Assembly (NCBI GenBank): GCA_900766575.1
Contig: CAAFVW010000074.1
Span: 1 to 29,177 of the forward strand
Source of the DNA: Lachnospiraceae bacterium
GTDB lineage: Bacteria > Bacillota > Clostridia > Lachnospirales > Lachnospiraceae
Length of the DNA stretch: 29,177 nucleotides
Reading direction: 5' to 3'
Under the pieces are notes generated by a model. It was not told the origin of the DNA, did no database searches, and saw only the letters and a program-made list of their open reading frames with translations. Below, piece by piece: positions 1 to 7,689 of this stretch (position 1 is the stretch's first letter; every line of letters begins with the position of its first letter). The translations under genes and the position numbers were made by a program.

Positions 1-160
1 AATAGTCAAAAAGTTACAATAAAACATAGCGGTATTGTGATTCCATGAGGAAAGGCGGTGGTTTTTATGAAGTGTACCCAGAAAAGCTCTGACAACCCAC
101 TTCCGGGGCGAAGTTGCCATGTAAGTTACACCCATAGAAAACATCATAAGGAGGATCATC
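1..160 (+). promoter_or_regulatory. Leader region of mgtE, possibly structured RNA
   Basis: The 160 bases before mgtE hold no gene. A -10-like TACAAT is at 15-20, but its -35 would lie outside the window. The transcribed leader contains a perfect 5-bp stem (99-103 with 110-114, six-base loop) enclosed by a possible long-range pairing of GTGTA (72-76) with TACAC (127-131). Mg2+ transporter genes are often preceded by the M-box riboswitch, but I do not see the conserved M-box blocks here. The call is therefore only a possible structured leader. A strong AAGGAGG ribosome binding site (149-155) sits just before the start codon. Confidence 0.3.
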
Positions 161-1510
161 ATGGAACAGATCAAAGAACTGGAAGAAGTCTTAGAGCTTC
201 TTAATACCAAGCAGTATACCAAGCTGCGCCAGTATCTGGCTGAACTCAACGATGCCGACATCGCAGGGCTTCTGGAAGAGCTGGAAGAAGAGGAGATGTT
301 AAAAGTCTTCCGTATCCTTCCCAAAGACCTGGCGGCAGACGTTTTTTCCTATTTAGATATGGACAATCAGCAGAAGATCATCACATCCCTGTCCGATAAG
401 GAAGCAACGAACATCATCAATAATCTGATGGCGGACGATGCGGCAGATCTGTTGGAGGAGATGCCTGCGAACATTGTCAAAAAGCTTCTGACCAATGCAA
501 GCCCCGAGGTGCGCAGAGATATCAATCACCTGCTGCGCTATCCGGAGGATTCTGCCGGAAGTATCATGACCGTTGAGTATGTAGACCTGAAGGAGAATCT
601 GACAGTAAATCAGGCCATTGAACGAATCCGTAAGGTGGGACTTGACAGTGAGACTATCAATATCTGTTACGTCCTGGATGCACAGAGAAGACTGGTGGGA
701 ACCGTGGCACTGCGTTACCTGCTGCTTATGGATGGAGACGAGATCATCGGGGACATCATGCATGAGAATGTCATCTCCATCAACACCCTGATGGATCAGG
801 AGGAAGTTGCCCGACAGTTTAAAAAATATGACTTTACAGCCATGCCGGTCGTGGATAATGAGAACCGGCTGGTAGGTATCATCACCGTGGACGATATCGT
901 GGATATCATCGAAGAAGAGACCACGGAGGATATGGAAAAAATGGCGGCTATCGTCCCCAGCGATAAGCCCTATATGAAGACCGGAGTATTTGAAACGTTT
1001 AAAAAACGTATCCCGTGGTTGTTGCTTTTGATGGTATCGGCGACATTTACCGGCGCTATTATCTCCTCTTTTGAGGATGCTCTGAGCGTATGTGCGGTGC
1101 TGGTGGCTTACATCCCCATGCTGATGGATACCGGTGGTAATGCCGGAAGCCAGGCCAGTGTTACAGTCATCCGTGGTCTGTCCCTGAATGAGATCGAATA
1201 CCGGGATGTGCCTAAGGTTGTATTCAAAGAGATCCGTGTGGCGTTGATCTGCGGTGTTACACTTTCCGCAGCGAATTTTGTAAAATTGTTATTACTGGAC
1301 AGAGTGGGAGTGCTCGTAGCAGCCTCCGTATGTCTGACCCTGATTGCAGCAGTAGTGATTGCCATGATCATCGGATGTTTATTGCCGATTCTGGCAAAAC
1401 GTCTGGGATTCGACCCGGCGGTTATGGCGAGCCCGTTCATTACCACCATTGTGGATGCGATGTCTCTGCTGGTATATTTCCGTGTGGCATCCGCTATCCT
1501 GGGATTGTAG
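161..1510 (+). CDS. mgtE: Magnesium transporter MgtE
   Basis: MgtE-family Mg2+ channel/transporter of the cytoplasmic membrane, 449 aa, the usual full length. The order of domains is typical: an acidic alpha-helical MgtE_N domain (about residues 20-125), a pair of CBS domains (about 135-255, with the linker sequence around SAGSIMT at 131-137), then the membrane domain (about 285-449) with five hydrophobic segments. The signature PMLMDTGGNAGSQ (319-331) begins the conserved pore segment, and an Asp in DAMSLLVYF near the C terminus matches the family's conserved pore region. In this family the N and CBS domains sense cytoplasmic Mg2+ and close the pore. The start is fixed by AAGGAGG seven bases upstream. 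It is a single-gene unit: a terminator follows within 40 bp. Confidence 0.95.
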   Translation: MEQIKELEEVLELLNTKQYTKLRQYLAELNDADIAGLLEELEEEEMLKVFRILPKDLAADVFSYLDMDNQQKIITSLSDKEATNIINNLMADDAADLLEEMPANIVKKLLTNASPEVRRDINHLLRYPEDSAGSIMTVEYVDLKENLTVNQAIERIRKVGLDSETINICYVLDAQRRLVGTVALRYLLLMDGDEIIGDIMHENVISINTLMDQEEVARQFKKYDFTAMPVVDNENRLVGIITVDDIVDIIEEETTEDMEKMAAIVPSDKPYMKTGVFETFKKRIPWLLLLMVSATFTGAIISSFEDALSVCAVLVAYIPMLMDTGGNAGSQASVTVIRGLSLNEIEYRDVPKVVFKEIRVALICGVTLSAANFVKLLLLDRVGVLVAASVCLTLIAAVVIAMIIGCLLPILAKRLGFDPAVMASPFITTIVDAMSLLVYFRVASAILGL

Positions 1511-1548
1511 GTATGTGAAACCGGCATCCTGTTTAGAAGGACAGATAA

Positions 1549-1596
1549 CAGGCCGTAATGTTGTGAGTAAAATCGCAATATGCGGCCTGCTTTTTT
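1549..1596 (+). terminator. Rho-independent terminator after mgtE
   Basis: CAGGCCG (1549-1555) pairs with CGGCCTG (1583-1589); the stem extends by a G-U and an A-T pair and is followed by a run of six T (1591-1596). Confidence 0.8.
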
Positions 1597-1658
1597 ATGC
1601 GAGATGTTGATAAAAATTTGACAGGATGTTTTTTTTTAAGTACTTTTCCACAAGCTCT

Positions 1659-1686
1659 TTGCAAGTACGGAAAATTTTGTTAGAAT
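1659..1686 (+). promoter_or_regulatory. Sigma-A-type promoter for the DUF1905/C39-like gene
   Basis: TTGCAA (1659-1664), a 16-bp spacer, then TAGAAT (1681-1686). It lies about 90 bp before the gene at 1775 and downstream of the mgtE terminator. A T-rich tract precedes it. Confidence 0.6.
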
Positions 1687-1774
1687 CAAGATAAATAGCA
1701 AATGTAACCGCTTTCGTAAATAGTTTTCTTTAAGAGAATAATCGGGAACAGCAAAAGCAACGGAGGAATGAATC

Positions 1775-2443
1775 ATGAGATATTTTTTTGAATCTAAAGT
1801 AGAGAAAAAGGATGCCGGATATACTATCCAGATTCCTTTCAATGTATGGGAAGTATGTAAGCATAGAGAAGTTATCAGGGGAGATGTTGTTGTGGACAAT
1901 AATATCATCGAGTGTGAGCTTCATCCCAAGGAGAAGGGCAATTATGAAATCGTTATTGCTGATGAAAATGCAGTAAAGGTAGAGCTTGGTGTAGTCCATA
2001 AGATTCTGCTTCATGTCAACGGCTCTCTGATCCGTATGGACCAGAACAGTCCTTACAGCTTTGAAAAGCCGATCCGTAAGATCGACAGCATGAATGTGAT
2101 CATTCAGCCGGAAGATGGTCTGTGCGGCCAGGCCTGTGTAGCAATGTTAGCCGGTGTTACCATTGCAGAAGTCATCAGCGTTATGGACTGCAGAGAGTGG
2201 CAGGCTACCATGGGACGTGTGATTTCCGCACTGAACTACTATGGTATCGATCATACCGATATCATAGTATATACCGAGGGAAGACCCGCAGTGCTGCCGA
2301 AGTGCTGTATCATGATGGAGAAGATGGGACGTTTCTGCCACTATCTGATACACTTCGATGGCAAGTTCTACGATTCCAATCTGGGCGTGCTGGAAGAGTA
2401 CGATATGAGCAAGCTGTTGGGATATCTTGAGATCAAGTGCTAA
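1775..2443 (+). CDS. DUF1905-like domain fused to C39-like cysteine peptidase fold
   Basis: Protein of 222 aa without signal peptide or membrane segment, so probably cytoplasmic. Residues 1-85 resemble DUF1905, the small beta-barrel found in YdeI-type proteins: a YTIQIPFNVWEV strand pattern, then GDVVVDNNIIECELHP and a GNYEIVI strand. Residues 107-222 look like a papain-like fold of the C39 type: Gln111 followed by Cys117 in LCGQAC (oxyanion Gln and nucleophile Cys), then His189 in FCHYLIHFDGKFYD with Asp200, where C39 peptidases carry their His and Asp. There is no ABC transporter next to it, so it is not a bacteriocin exporter; stand-alone C39-like domains are often of unknown substrate. 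The start has GGAGGAATGAATC upstream (GGAGG about eight bases before ATG). Family assignments come from motif reading only. Confidence 0.6.
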   Translation: MRYFFESKVEKKDAGYTIQIPFNVWEVCKHREVIRGDVVVDNNIIECELHPKEKGNYEIVIADENAVKVELGVVHKILLHVNGSLIRMDQNSPYSFEKPIRKIDSMNVIIQPEDGLCGQACVAMLAGVTIAEVISVMDCREWQATMGRVISALNYYGIDHTDIIVYTEGRPAVLPKCCIMMEKMGRFCHYLIHFDGKFYDSNLGVLEEYDMSKLLGYLEIKC

Positions 2444-2481
2444 ACAGTCAGGATAATAAACAATACATAAGAAAAGACAGA

Positions 2482-2514
2482 AAGCTGCAGACACATGTTG
2501 CCTGTAGCTTTTGT
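2482..2514 (+). terminator. Probable terminator after the C39-like gene
   Basis: AAGCTGCAG (2482-2490) pairs with CTGTAGCTT (2502-2510) over nine pairs including one G-U; the T tract is short (TTTT then G). Confidence 0.55.
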
Positions 2515-2544
2515 GCGTTAAAGAGGTCAAAAAATTTAATGGGG

Positions 2545-2573
2545 TTGCATTTTAATGCGGTACAGTGTAGAAT
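2545..2573 (+). promoter_or_regulatory. Sigma-A-type promoter for the zinc-ribbon membrane protein
   Basis: TTGCAT (2545-2550), 17-bp spacer, TAGAAT (2568-2573), about 40 bp before the start codon. Optimal spacing makes this one of the clearer promoters in the window. Confidence 0.7.
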
Positions 2574-2611
2574 AGAAATGATTTTTAATACAAAGGATGG
2601 GGAGAGAGGAA

Positions 2612-3577
2612 ATGAACCAGAAAAAGAAAGTTGAAAACTATCAGCAGATAGCCATGGGAACAGGACTGCGTTACGATGAGACCAATGACGTGTTTCACGG
2701 AGAAAGAGACGGTTTTGATTTTATAGTCTATGCACCGGATGCAAGATATCCTTTTATGATGGTATTACATACGGCAGCGAAAAGCGCTGACGGATCGATA
2801 TTGGAGAAACAGGCAGTCAAACAGTTTCAAAAAAGCAGTAAAAAAATTGCAAATTTCAACCAGAAGAATCTGGATATCAGAGTTTCTCTGAAAGTGCAGT
2901 CCAATGCGGAAAAATGCAAGGATACATTGAATGAAGCGATTGCCGCCACAACGGCATTTCTGCGTGCCAGCAGCTACACTCCCTGTTGTGATCTGTGCGC
3001 ACAGGAGGTGGAGACCGGAGCTTTCAGAATGGGCGGGGAATATTATCATTTATGTCCGGACTGCGAGAAAAAGATGCGCAGTGATATCGCAATGAAAGCA
3101 CAGCAGACCGCACAGAAGAAAGAGAATATCATAGGAGGCATCGTGGGGGCTCTGTTAGGCTCCCTGTTAGGAGCACTCAGTGTTCTGGTGCTCAGTCAGA
3201 TGGGCTATGTAGCCGCACTGTCCGGTGTGATCATGGCAGTTTGTGTTCTGAAGGGATATGAGATGCTGGGAGGAAAACTGACAAAGAAAGCTGTGGTGAT
3301 CAGTGTGATCATTATGATATTGATGACTTATTTTGCGGATCGTGTGGACTGGGCAATTATTTTGCTCCGGGATGCCGGTGGCGCAGAGGCCGGTTACAAT
3401 ATTTTCGAATGCTATCGTCTGGTTTCTTATGCCGTGGCAGAGGAGATTATTGATTTCGGAAGCTATGTGGGAAATCTGCTTCTTCTGTACCTGTTTGTAG
3501 CACTTGGCGCAGTACCGACGATTCTCGGCAAAATGAAGGAGAAAAAAGAAGAAGGAATTATTACAAGATTAAATTAA
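2612..3577 (+). CDS. Zinc-ribbon membrane protein of unknown function
   Basis: Predicted 321-aa protein that I cannot assign to a named family. The N-terminal part (1-120) is soluble and mixed alpha/beta. A zinc-ribbon-like site follows: C126-x2-C129 and C148-x2-C151, the second within LCPDCEKKM. Four hydrophobic segments lie at about 173-196, 199-215, 226-242 and 287-305; the first is rich in small residues (GGIVGALLGSLLGAL), and the short C-terminal tail is highly charged (KMKEKKEEG). The ATG at 2612 is chosen because GGGGAGAGAGG sits just before it; an in-frame ATG at 2597 would put the ribosome binding site inside the gene. It has its own promoter and is followed about 110 bp later by the diguanylate cyclase, from a separate promoter. 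It could be a zinc-dependent membrane sensor or scaffold, but nothing in the sequence settles that. Confidence 0.75.
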   Translation: MNQKKKVENYQQIAMGTGLRYDETNDVFHGERDGFDFIVYAPDARYPFMMVLHTAAKSADGSILEKQAVKQFQKSSKKIANFNQKNLDIRVSLKVQSNAEKCKDTLNEAIAATTAFLRASSYTPCCDLCAQEVETGAFRMGGEYYHLCPDCEKKMRSDIAMKAQQTAQKKENIIGGIVGALLGSLLGALSVLVLSQMGYVAALSGVIMAVCVLKGYEMLGGKLTKKAVVISVIIMILMTYFADRVDWAIILLRDAGGAEAGYNIFECYRLVSYAVAEEIIDFGSYVGNLLLLYLFVALGAVPTILGKMKEKKEEGIITRLN

Positions 3578-3582
3578 CCTCT

Positions 3583-3610
3583 TTGTTTTCGGAAAGTAGT
3601 GTGGTACAAT
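3583..3610 (+). promoter_or_regulatory. Sigma-A-type promoter for the diguanylate cyclase
   Basis: TTGTTT (3583-3588), 16-bp spacer, TACAAT (3605-3610). A perfect 7-bp inverted repeat with an ACAA loop (3629-3646, GGTACAG / CTGTACC) lies at about +12 to +30 of the transcript and could be an operator or a short RNA hairpin. Confidence 0.55.
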
Positions 3611-3687
3611 AGTCCCAGATAGATACAGGTACAGACAACTGTACCGTACAAGTGACGAAAATGTATTGGGATTGGGGCAGACAGAAT

Positions 3688-5373
3688 ATGAGAAAGTGGA
3701 AAGCATTATTGCTGTCGCTGGCTCTTTTCATCAGCGTGGGAACTGTGGGGGCAGTTTCCATGCAGGTGGAGGCACAGGCAGCAAACAATAGTAAGAGAGT
3801 GCTTTTTATTAGTTCCTATTCTTACGGATGGGATACGGTACAGACACAGATCGAAGGAATCCAGGCCGGTGTGGACGAAAACACCACCATCGACTATGAG
3901 TTCATGGATACGAAGCGCTTTCGGACGAAGGAATGGCTGGATATGTTCCACGATATGCTGGAATATCATTTGGAGAATACCGAGCCATACGATGTAGTGA
4001 TCGTAGGCGATGATTCGGCTTTGCAGTTTGCCATGGAATACCGGGAGGAAATGTTTCCGGAGATTCCTATAGTCTTCGAAGGCGTCAACGATGAGGAATA
4101 TGCCATGAAAGCGGCAGAGAATCCTCTGGTGACAGGAATCATCGAGAAATTGTCCGTAGAGAAGAATATTGACATGGCATTGAAAGTGAATCCCGCAGCA
4201 GACAAAGTGGTGGCCATACTGGACGATTCATTGACCGGGGATGCAGAGCGGAAAAACTTTTACAGTGCACAGGAAGCATATCCGGATCTGGAATTTTCCG
4301 AGATCAATGCTTCGGAGTTTACGACCGCAAGACTTCAGCAGGCCATCAGCAAAGTAGATGAAAATACCATACTGATCTACATAGTGATGTCAGAAGATGG
4401 CAGTGGAAAGCAGTATACCAGCGCACAGGCGGTCCACACGATTGTGAAGTATGCCAAGGTGCCGGTCTACCGCATGGTGGAAGCAGGAATCGGTGACGGA
4501 CTGCTGGGCGGTAACGTGGTCTCCATGTACAAATCGGGAGAGATTGCAGCGAATATTGCCATGGACATTATGAATGGTACGGACAGCGGCGAGATCAATG
4601 TGGTACGGGAAAGCCCGAATATCTACTGCGTGGATGAAAATGTCATGCGGAAGTTCAAACTGGAGGCATGGCAGTTTCCGAAAGATACGGAGTTCGTGAA
4701 CCATGAGGAAAGCTTTTTCGTAAGGAATAAAGAAGCTTTGGTACCGGCACTGGTGCTGATCTTTGCACTGGTGATCATTATCCTGTGGGTATGCTTTGAT
4801 AATTTCCGCAGAAGAAAGCTGCTGCAGGAGCTGGAAAAGGCAAGATCCATTATGGAATCCGCATCCCAGCATGACTTCCTGACGGGACTTCCGAACCGGA
4901 GCAAATTCATGAAGGATCTGGAACAGCTTATTGGTGCAAAGGTTCCCTGCACAGTCATGATGCTGGATATTGATAATTTCAAGAAGATCAACGATACTTA
5001 CGGCCATACTGCCGGAGACGAAGCATTGCAGCAGGTGGCGAACCGCCTCAAGGATATGCAGTCCCAGATACTTACTTCCTACCGTTTCGCGGGAGACGAG
5101 TTCATCCTGATCCTGCGCAGCAGCCAGAATATGCTGGTGGAGAAGACGGCGTACCAGTGCAGACAGGTATTTACGAAGGATGTGGTACTCTGCGGTACGA
5201 AACGTAAGATTGGCGGAAGTATCGGTATTGCAAGTTATCCGAAGGATACAGACAATCTGGAACAGCTGATCGTATGTGCGGATGATGCCATGTATCAGGT
5301 GAAAAAGAACGGTAAGAACGATTTCGCTTATTATAAGAAACCGGCAGAAGAATCACAGGACGGAACAACGTAA
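3688..5373 (+). CDS. Membrane diguanylate cyclase with ABC-binding-protein-like sensor
   Basis: Predicted to make c-di-GMP from two GTP at the membrane. From the chosen ATG the protein has 561 aa: signal peptide MRKWKALLLSLALFISVG (cleavage near AQA, 29-31), an extracytoplasmic sensor of the ABC-transporter substrate-binding type (about 36-320, starting KRVLFISSYSYGW), one TM helix (349-370), a short coiled linker, and a GGDEF domain (about 393-555). Active-site landmarks are DFLTGLPNR (396-404), the metal-binding Asp in MMLDIDNFKKINDTYGH, and AGDEF (468-472) in place of GGDEF. That variant is tolerated in known active cyclases. The RxxD inhibitory site expected just upstream is absent (Leu where Asp would be). 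In-frame GTG at 3652 and ATG at 3661 are possible longer starts, but the signal peptide begins naturally at 3688. The ligand is unknown. Confidence 0.88.
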   Translation: MRKWKALLLSLALFISVGTVGAVSMQVEAQAANNSKRVLFISSYSYGWDTVQTQIEGIQAGVDENTTIDYEFMDTKRFRTKEWLDMFHDMLEYHLENTEPYDVVIVGDDSALQFAMEYREEMFPEIPIVFEGVNDEEYAMKAAENPLVTGIIEKLSVEKNIDMALKVNPAADKVVAILDDSLTGDAERKNFYSAQEAYPDLEFSEINASEFTTARLQQAISKVDENTILIYIVMSEDGSGKQYTSAQAVHTIVKYAKVPVYRMVEAGIGDGLLGGNVVSMYKSGEIAANIAMDIMNGTDSGEINVVRESPNIYCVDENVMRKFKLEAWQFPKDTEFVNHEESFFVRNKEALVPALVLIFALVIIILWVCFDNFRRRKLLQELEKARSIMESASQHDFLTGLPNRSKFMKDLEQLIGAKVPCTVMMLDIDNFKKINDTYGHTAGDEALQQVANRLKDMQSQILTSYRFAGDEFILILRSSQNMLVEKTAYQCRQVFTKDVVLCGTKRKIGGSIGIASYPKDTDNLEQLIVCADDAMYQVKKNGKNDFAYYKKPAEESQDGTT

Positions 5374-5410
5374 ATCGGAGAATAGAACAGAAATTACAGA
5401 AAAAATAAGA

Positions 5411-5459
5411 AGCAGGCAGGAATTGATGTTACAATAACAGCAGTTTCTGCCTGCTTTTT
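5411..5459 (+). terminator. Rho-independent terminator after the diguanylate cyclase
   Basis: AGCAGGCAG (5411-5419) pairs perfectly with CTGCCTGCT (5447-5455), followed by a T run to 5459. Confidence 0.85.
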
Positions 5460-5482
5460 GAACGCAAAAATTGCATTCTATG

Positions 5483-5510
5483 TTGAAAAAGCCTATGATT
5501 ATGTTATAAT
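5483..5510 (+). promoter_or_regulatory. Strong promoter of the YidC-TagF / phosphotransferase operon
   Basis: TTGAAA (5483-5488), 16-bp spacer, consensus TATAAT (5505-5510) preceded by an extended -10 TG (5502-5503). The start codon is about 25 bp beyond the predicted transcription start. It is the only clear promoter found before 13 kb, so it probably drives five genes. Confidence 0.8.
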
Positions 5511-5541
5511 TAATGCTATTGACTAAAAGGAGAACATTATC

Positions 5542-7647
5542 ATGCGTATACTATCAGAAGCGTTGGGATATGTGATGTATTTTTGCTATTATCTGGCGCA
5601 TAACTACGGATTGGCAATTATTCTGTTTACGCTGATCAGCAAGATCGTACTTCTGCCGGTGTCTGTCTGGGTGCAGAAGAATTCCATCAAAATGGTGAAA
5701 ATGCAGCCGGAGATCAACCGGATCAAGGCGAAGCATTTCGGAGACGCGGATCGCATCGCGGATGAGCAGTCCAAACTTTTTAAGAAGGAAAAATATAATC
5801 CGCTGGCATCTCTGATTCCGTTGGCAGTACAGATCATTCTGCTGATGGGACTGGTGGAGGTTATTTATCACCCGCTGGATTATCTGCTTCATTTGTCTCA
5901 GAATGTCATCACAGCATTCAACGGTCTGGCTATCAGTCTGGCCGGTGTGAACCCGGAGAGCTCTTCCATTCAGCTGACGGTAGTGGAGATGATCAAGAGC
6001 GGCAAGTATGCAGAACAGTTCGCAGCACTGCAGTCTGTGCTGACCGGTGCAGACGCAGCGGACATTGCAATCATATTGGAGCAGGTGAAGAACATCTCTC
6101 TGGATTTCTGTGGAATCAATTTAAGCTGGGTTCCTTCCGAAGTGGGCGGTATTGATATTGTGGTTCCGATTGCCGCAGGTATTTCTGCATGGCTTTTGTG
6201 TGTGGCACAGAATGCAGCCAATGTCATCCAGGCAGAACAGTCCAAACTGAATAAATATGGAATGATGGCATTCTCGGTAGGTTTGTCTCTGTATCTGGGC
6301 TGGTTTGTTCCGGCGGGAGTGGCACTGTACTGGATTGCCAGCAACCTGTTTGCTATCTTACAGCAGTATCTGCTGAACTGGGCGATCAACCCGAAGGATT
6401 ATGTGGATTACGAAGCTTTGGAAGCCAGCAAGCAGGAACTTGAAGAGCTGCAGTCCATCGGTGGCAGGAAGAAGCCTTTTCAGAAAAATCCCTATGCCAA
6501 GAGAGAGAAGAAGGACTTCAAACGCTTCTTCTCCGTAGTGAATAAGCATCTGGTATTTTATTCCGAGAGCAGCGGCTTCTATAAATATTATCAGGGCATT
6601 ATCGAATGGCTTCTGGCTCATACGAATCTGACGATTCATTATGTCACCAGTGATCCGGAGGATCAGATCTTCGCACTGGCAGAAAAAGAGGACAAGATTC
6701 GTGCCTATTATATCGGAGAGAAGCGTCTGATCACACTGATGATGAAGATGGATGCGGATGTGGTGGTTATGACCATGCCGGATATCGAGAATTTCCATAT
6801 CAAGCGAAGTTATGTGAGAAAAGATATTGAGTATATCTATATTCCCCATTGCATGGACAGTCTGAACATGACCATGCGTACCGGTTCTATGGATCATTAC
6901 GATACCGTATACTGTGTCGGCAGACATCACACCGAAGAAATCCGTAAGACCGAAGAAGCCTACGGTCTGCCTCCCAAGAAGCTGATCGACTGGGGGTACT
7001 GCCTGTTGGATCGCATGATAGAAGACTATAAGAAGGCAGACAAGACACCCCATGAGAAAAAGCATATTCTGATCGCACCCTCCTGGCAGAAGGATAATAT
7101 CGTGGACAGCTGCCTGGAAGGCATGCTGGATGATCTGGCAGGCAAAGGCTATGAAGTGGTGGTACGCCCTCATCCTCAGCAGGTACGTTTGCAGCAGGAT
7201 AAGATGGATCGACTGAAGGAGCGTTATGCGAAGAACCCGGATATCGAGATCCAGACAGACTTTTCCTCCAACAGTACCGTATTTGAGGCGGATCTGTTGG
7301 TGACTGACTGGTCCGGTATTGCATATGAATATGCCTTTACGACCAATAAACCGGTTCTGTTTGTAGATACCCCCATGAAGGTCATGAACCCTGAGTATCA
7401 GAAGATCGACACCGTACCCATCAATATCTGGATGAGGGATGTGATCGGTGACCGTCTGGATCCTGCGAAGACAGAGGAGACCGAAAGCAAGGTCAGAAAT
7501 CTGCTGGAGCAGAAGGATGCTTATCACGACAGAATCGAGAAATTCGTGGAAGAGTATGTTTACAATCTCGGAAACAGTGCTGAGGTAGGAGCAAAATACA
7601 TCGTAGAGGCAGTACAGAGACAGATTAAGAAAGCAAAAGAACAATAA
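5542..7647 (+). CDS. YidC/Oxa1 insertase domain fused to CDP-glycerol glycerophosphotransferase-like domain
   Basis: One 701-aa reading frame with two recognisable halves. Residues 1-285 are YidC/Oxa1-like: TM segment at 22-45, a charged hairpin (46-85), then TMs near 90-110, 205-225, 240-262 and 263-280, ending FAILQQYLLNWAI. The conserved groove Arg of insertases (IRxxLLP) is Lys34 here (LISKIVLLP), and there is no lipoprotein signal, unlike most Gram-positive YidC. After a charged linker (285-335), residues 336-700 match TagF-type CDP-glycerol glycerophosphotransferases (teichoic-acid polymerases and primases): PHCMDSLNM with His436, APSWQKDN (512-519), VRPHP (541-545) and TDWSG (588-592). 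The catalytic half would be cytosolic. The operon context (small membrane protein and three LtaS-like ectoenzymes) suggests a role in making or exporting a glycerol-phosphate-containing surface polymer rather than general insertase duty. AAAGGAG precedes the start. Confidence 0.88.
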   Translation: MRILSEALGYVMYFCYYLAHNYGLAIILFTLISKIVLLPVSVWVQKNSIKMVKMQPEINRIKAKHFGDADRIADEQSKLFKKEKYNPLASLIPLAVQIILLMGLVEVIYHPLDYLLHLSQNVITAFNGLAISLAGVNPESSSIQLTVVEMIKSGKYAEQFAALQSVLTGADAADIAIILEQVKNISLDFCGINLSWVPSEVGGIDIVVPIAAGISAWLLCVAQNAANVIQAEQSKLNKYGMMAFSVGLSLYLGWFVPAGVALYWIASNLFAILQQYLLNWAINPKDYVDYEALEASKQELEELQSIGGRKKPFQKNPYAKREKKDFKRFFSVVNKHLVFYSESSGFYKYYQGIIEWLLAHTNLTIHYVTSDPEDQIFALAEKEDKIRAYYIGEKRLITLMMKMDADVVVMTMPDIENFHIKRSYVRKDIEYIYIPHCMDSLNMTMRTGSMDHYDTVYCVGRHHTEEIRKTEEAYGLPPKKLIDWGYCLLDRMIEDYKKADKTPHEKKHILIAPSWQKDNIVDSCLEGMLDDLAGKGYEVVVRPHPQQVRLQQDKMDRLKERYAKNPDIEIQTDFSSNSTVFEADLLVTDWSGIAYEYAFTTNKPVLFVDTPMKVMNPEYQKIDTVPINIWMRDVIGDRLDPAKTEETESKVRNLLEQKDAYHDRIEKFVEEYVYNLGNSAEVGAKYIVEAVQRQIKKAKEQ

Positions 7648-7689
7648 ACTTCAAAACAGATAAACAGTAGAAAGAAAGAGGTACAAGAC

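Noticed and set aside
1..160. M-box Mg2+ riboswitch before mgtE
   Set aside because: The conserved M-box blocks could not be recognised, so only a generic leader is reported.
2437..2634. 65-codon frame between the C39-like gene and the zinc-ribbon protein
   Set aside because: Covers a terminator and a promoter and overlaps the next gene; no ribosome binding site and no coding character.
6358..7644. 428-codon open frame on the - strand inside the YidC-TagF gene
   Set aside because: Mirror of a strongly coding + strand gene with recognisable motifs; no ribosome binding site and no family resemblance in the - strand product.
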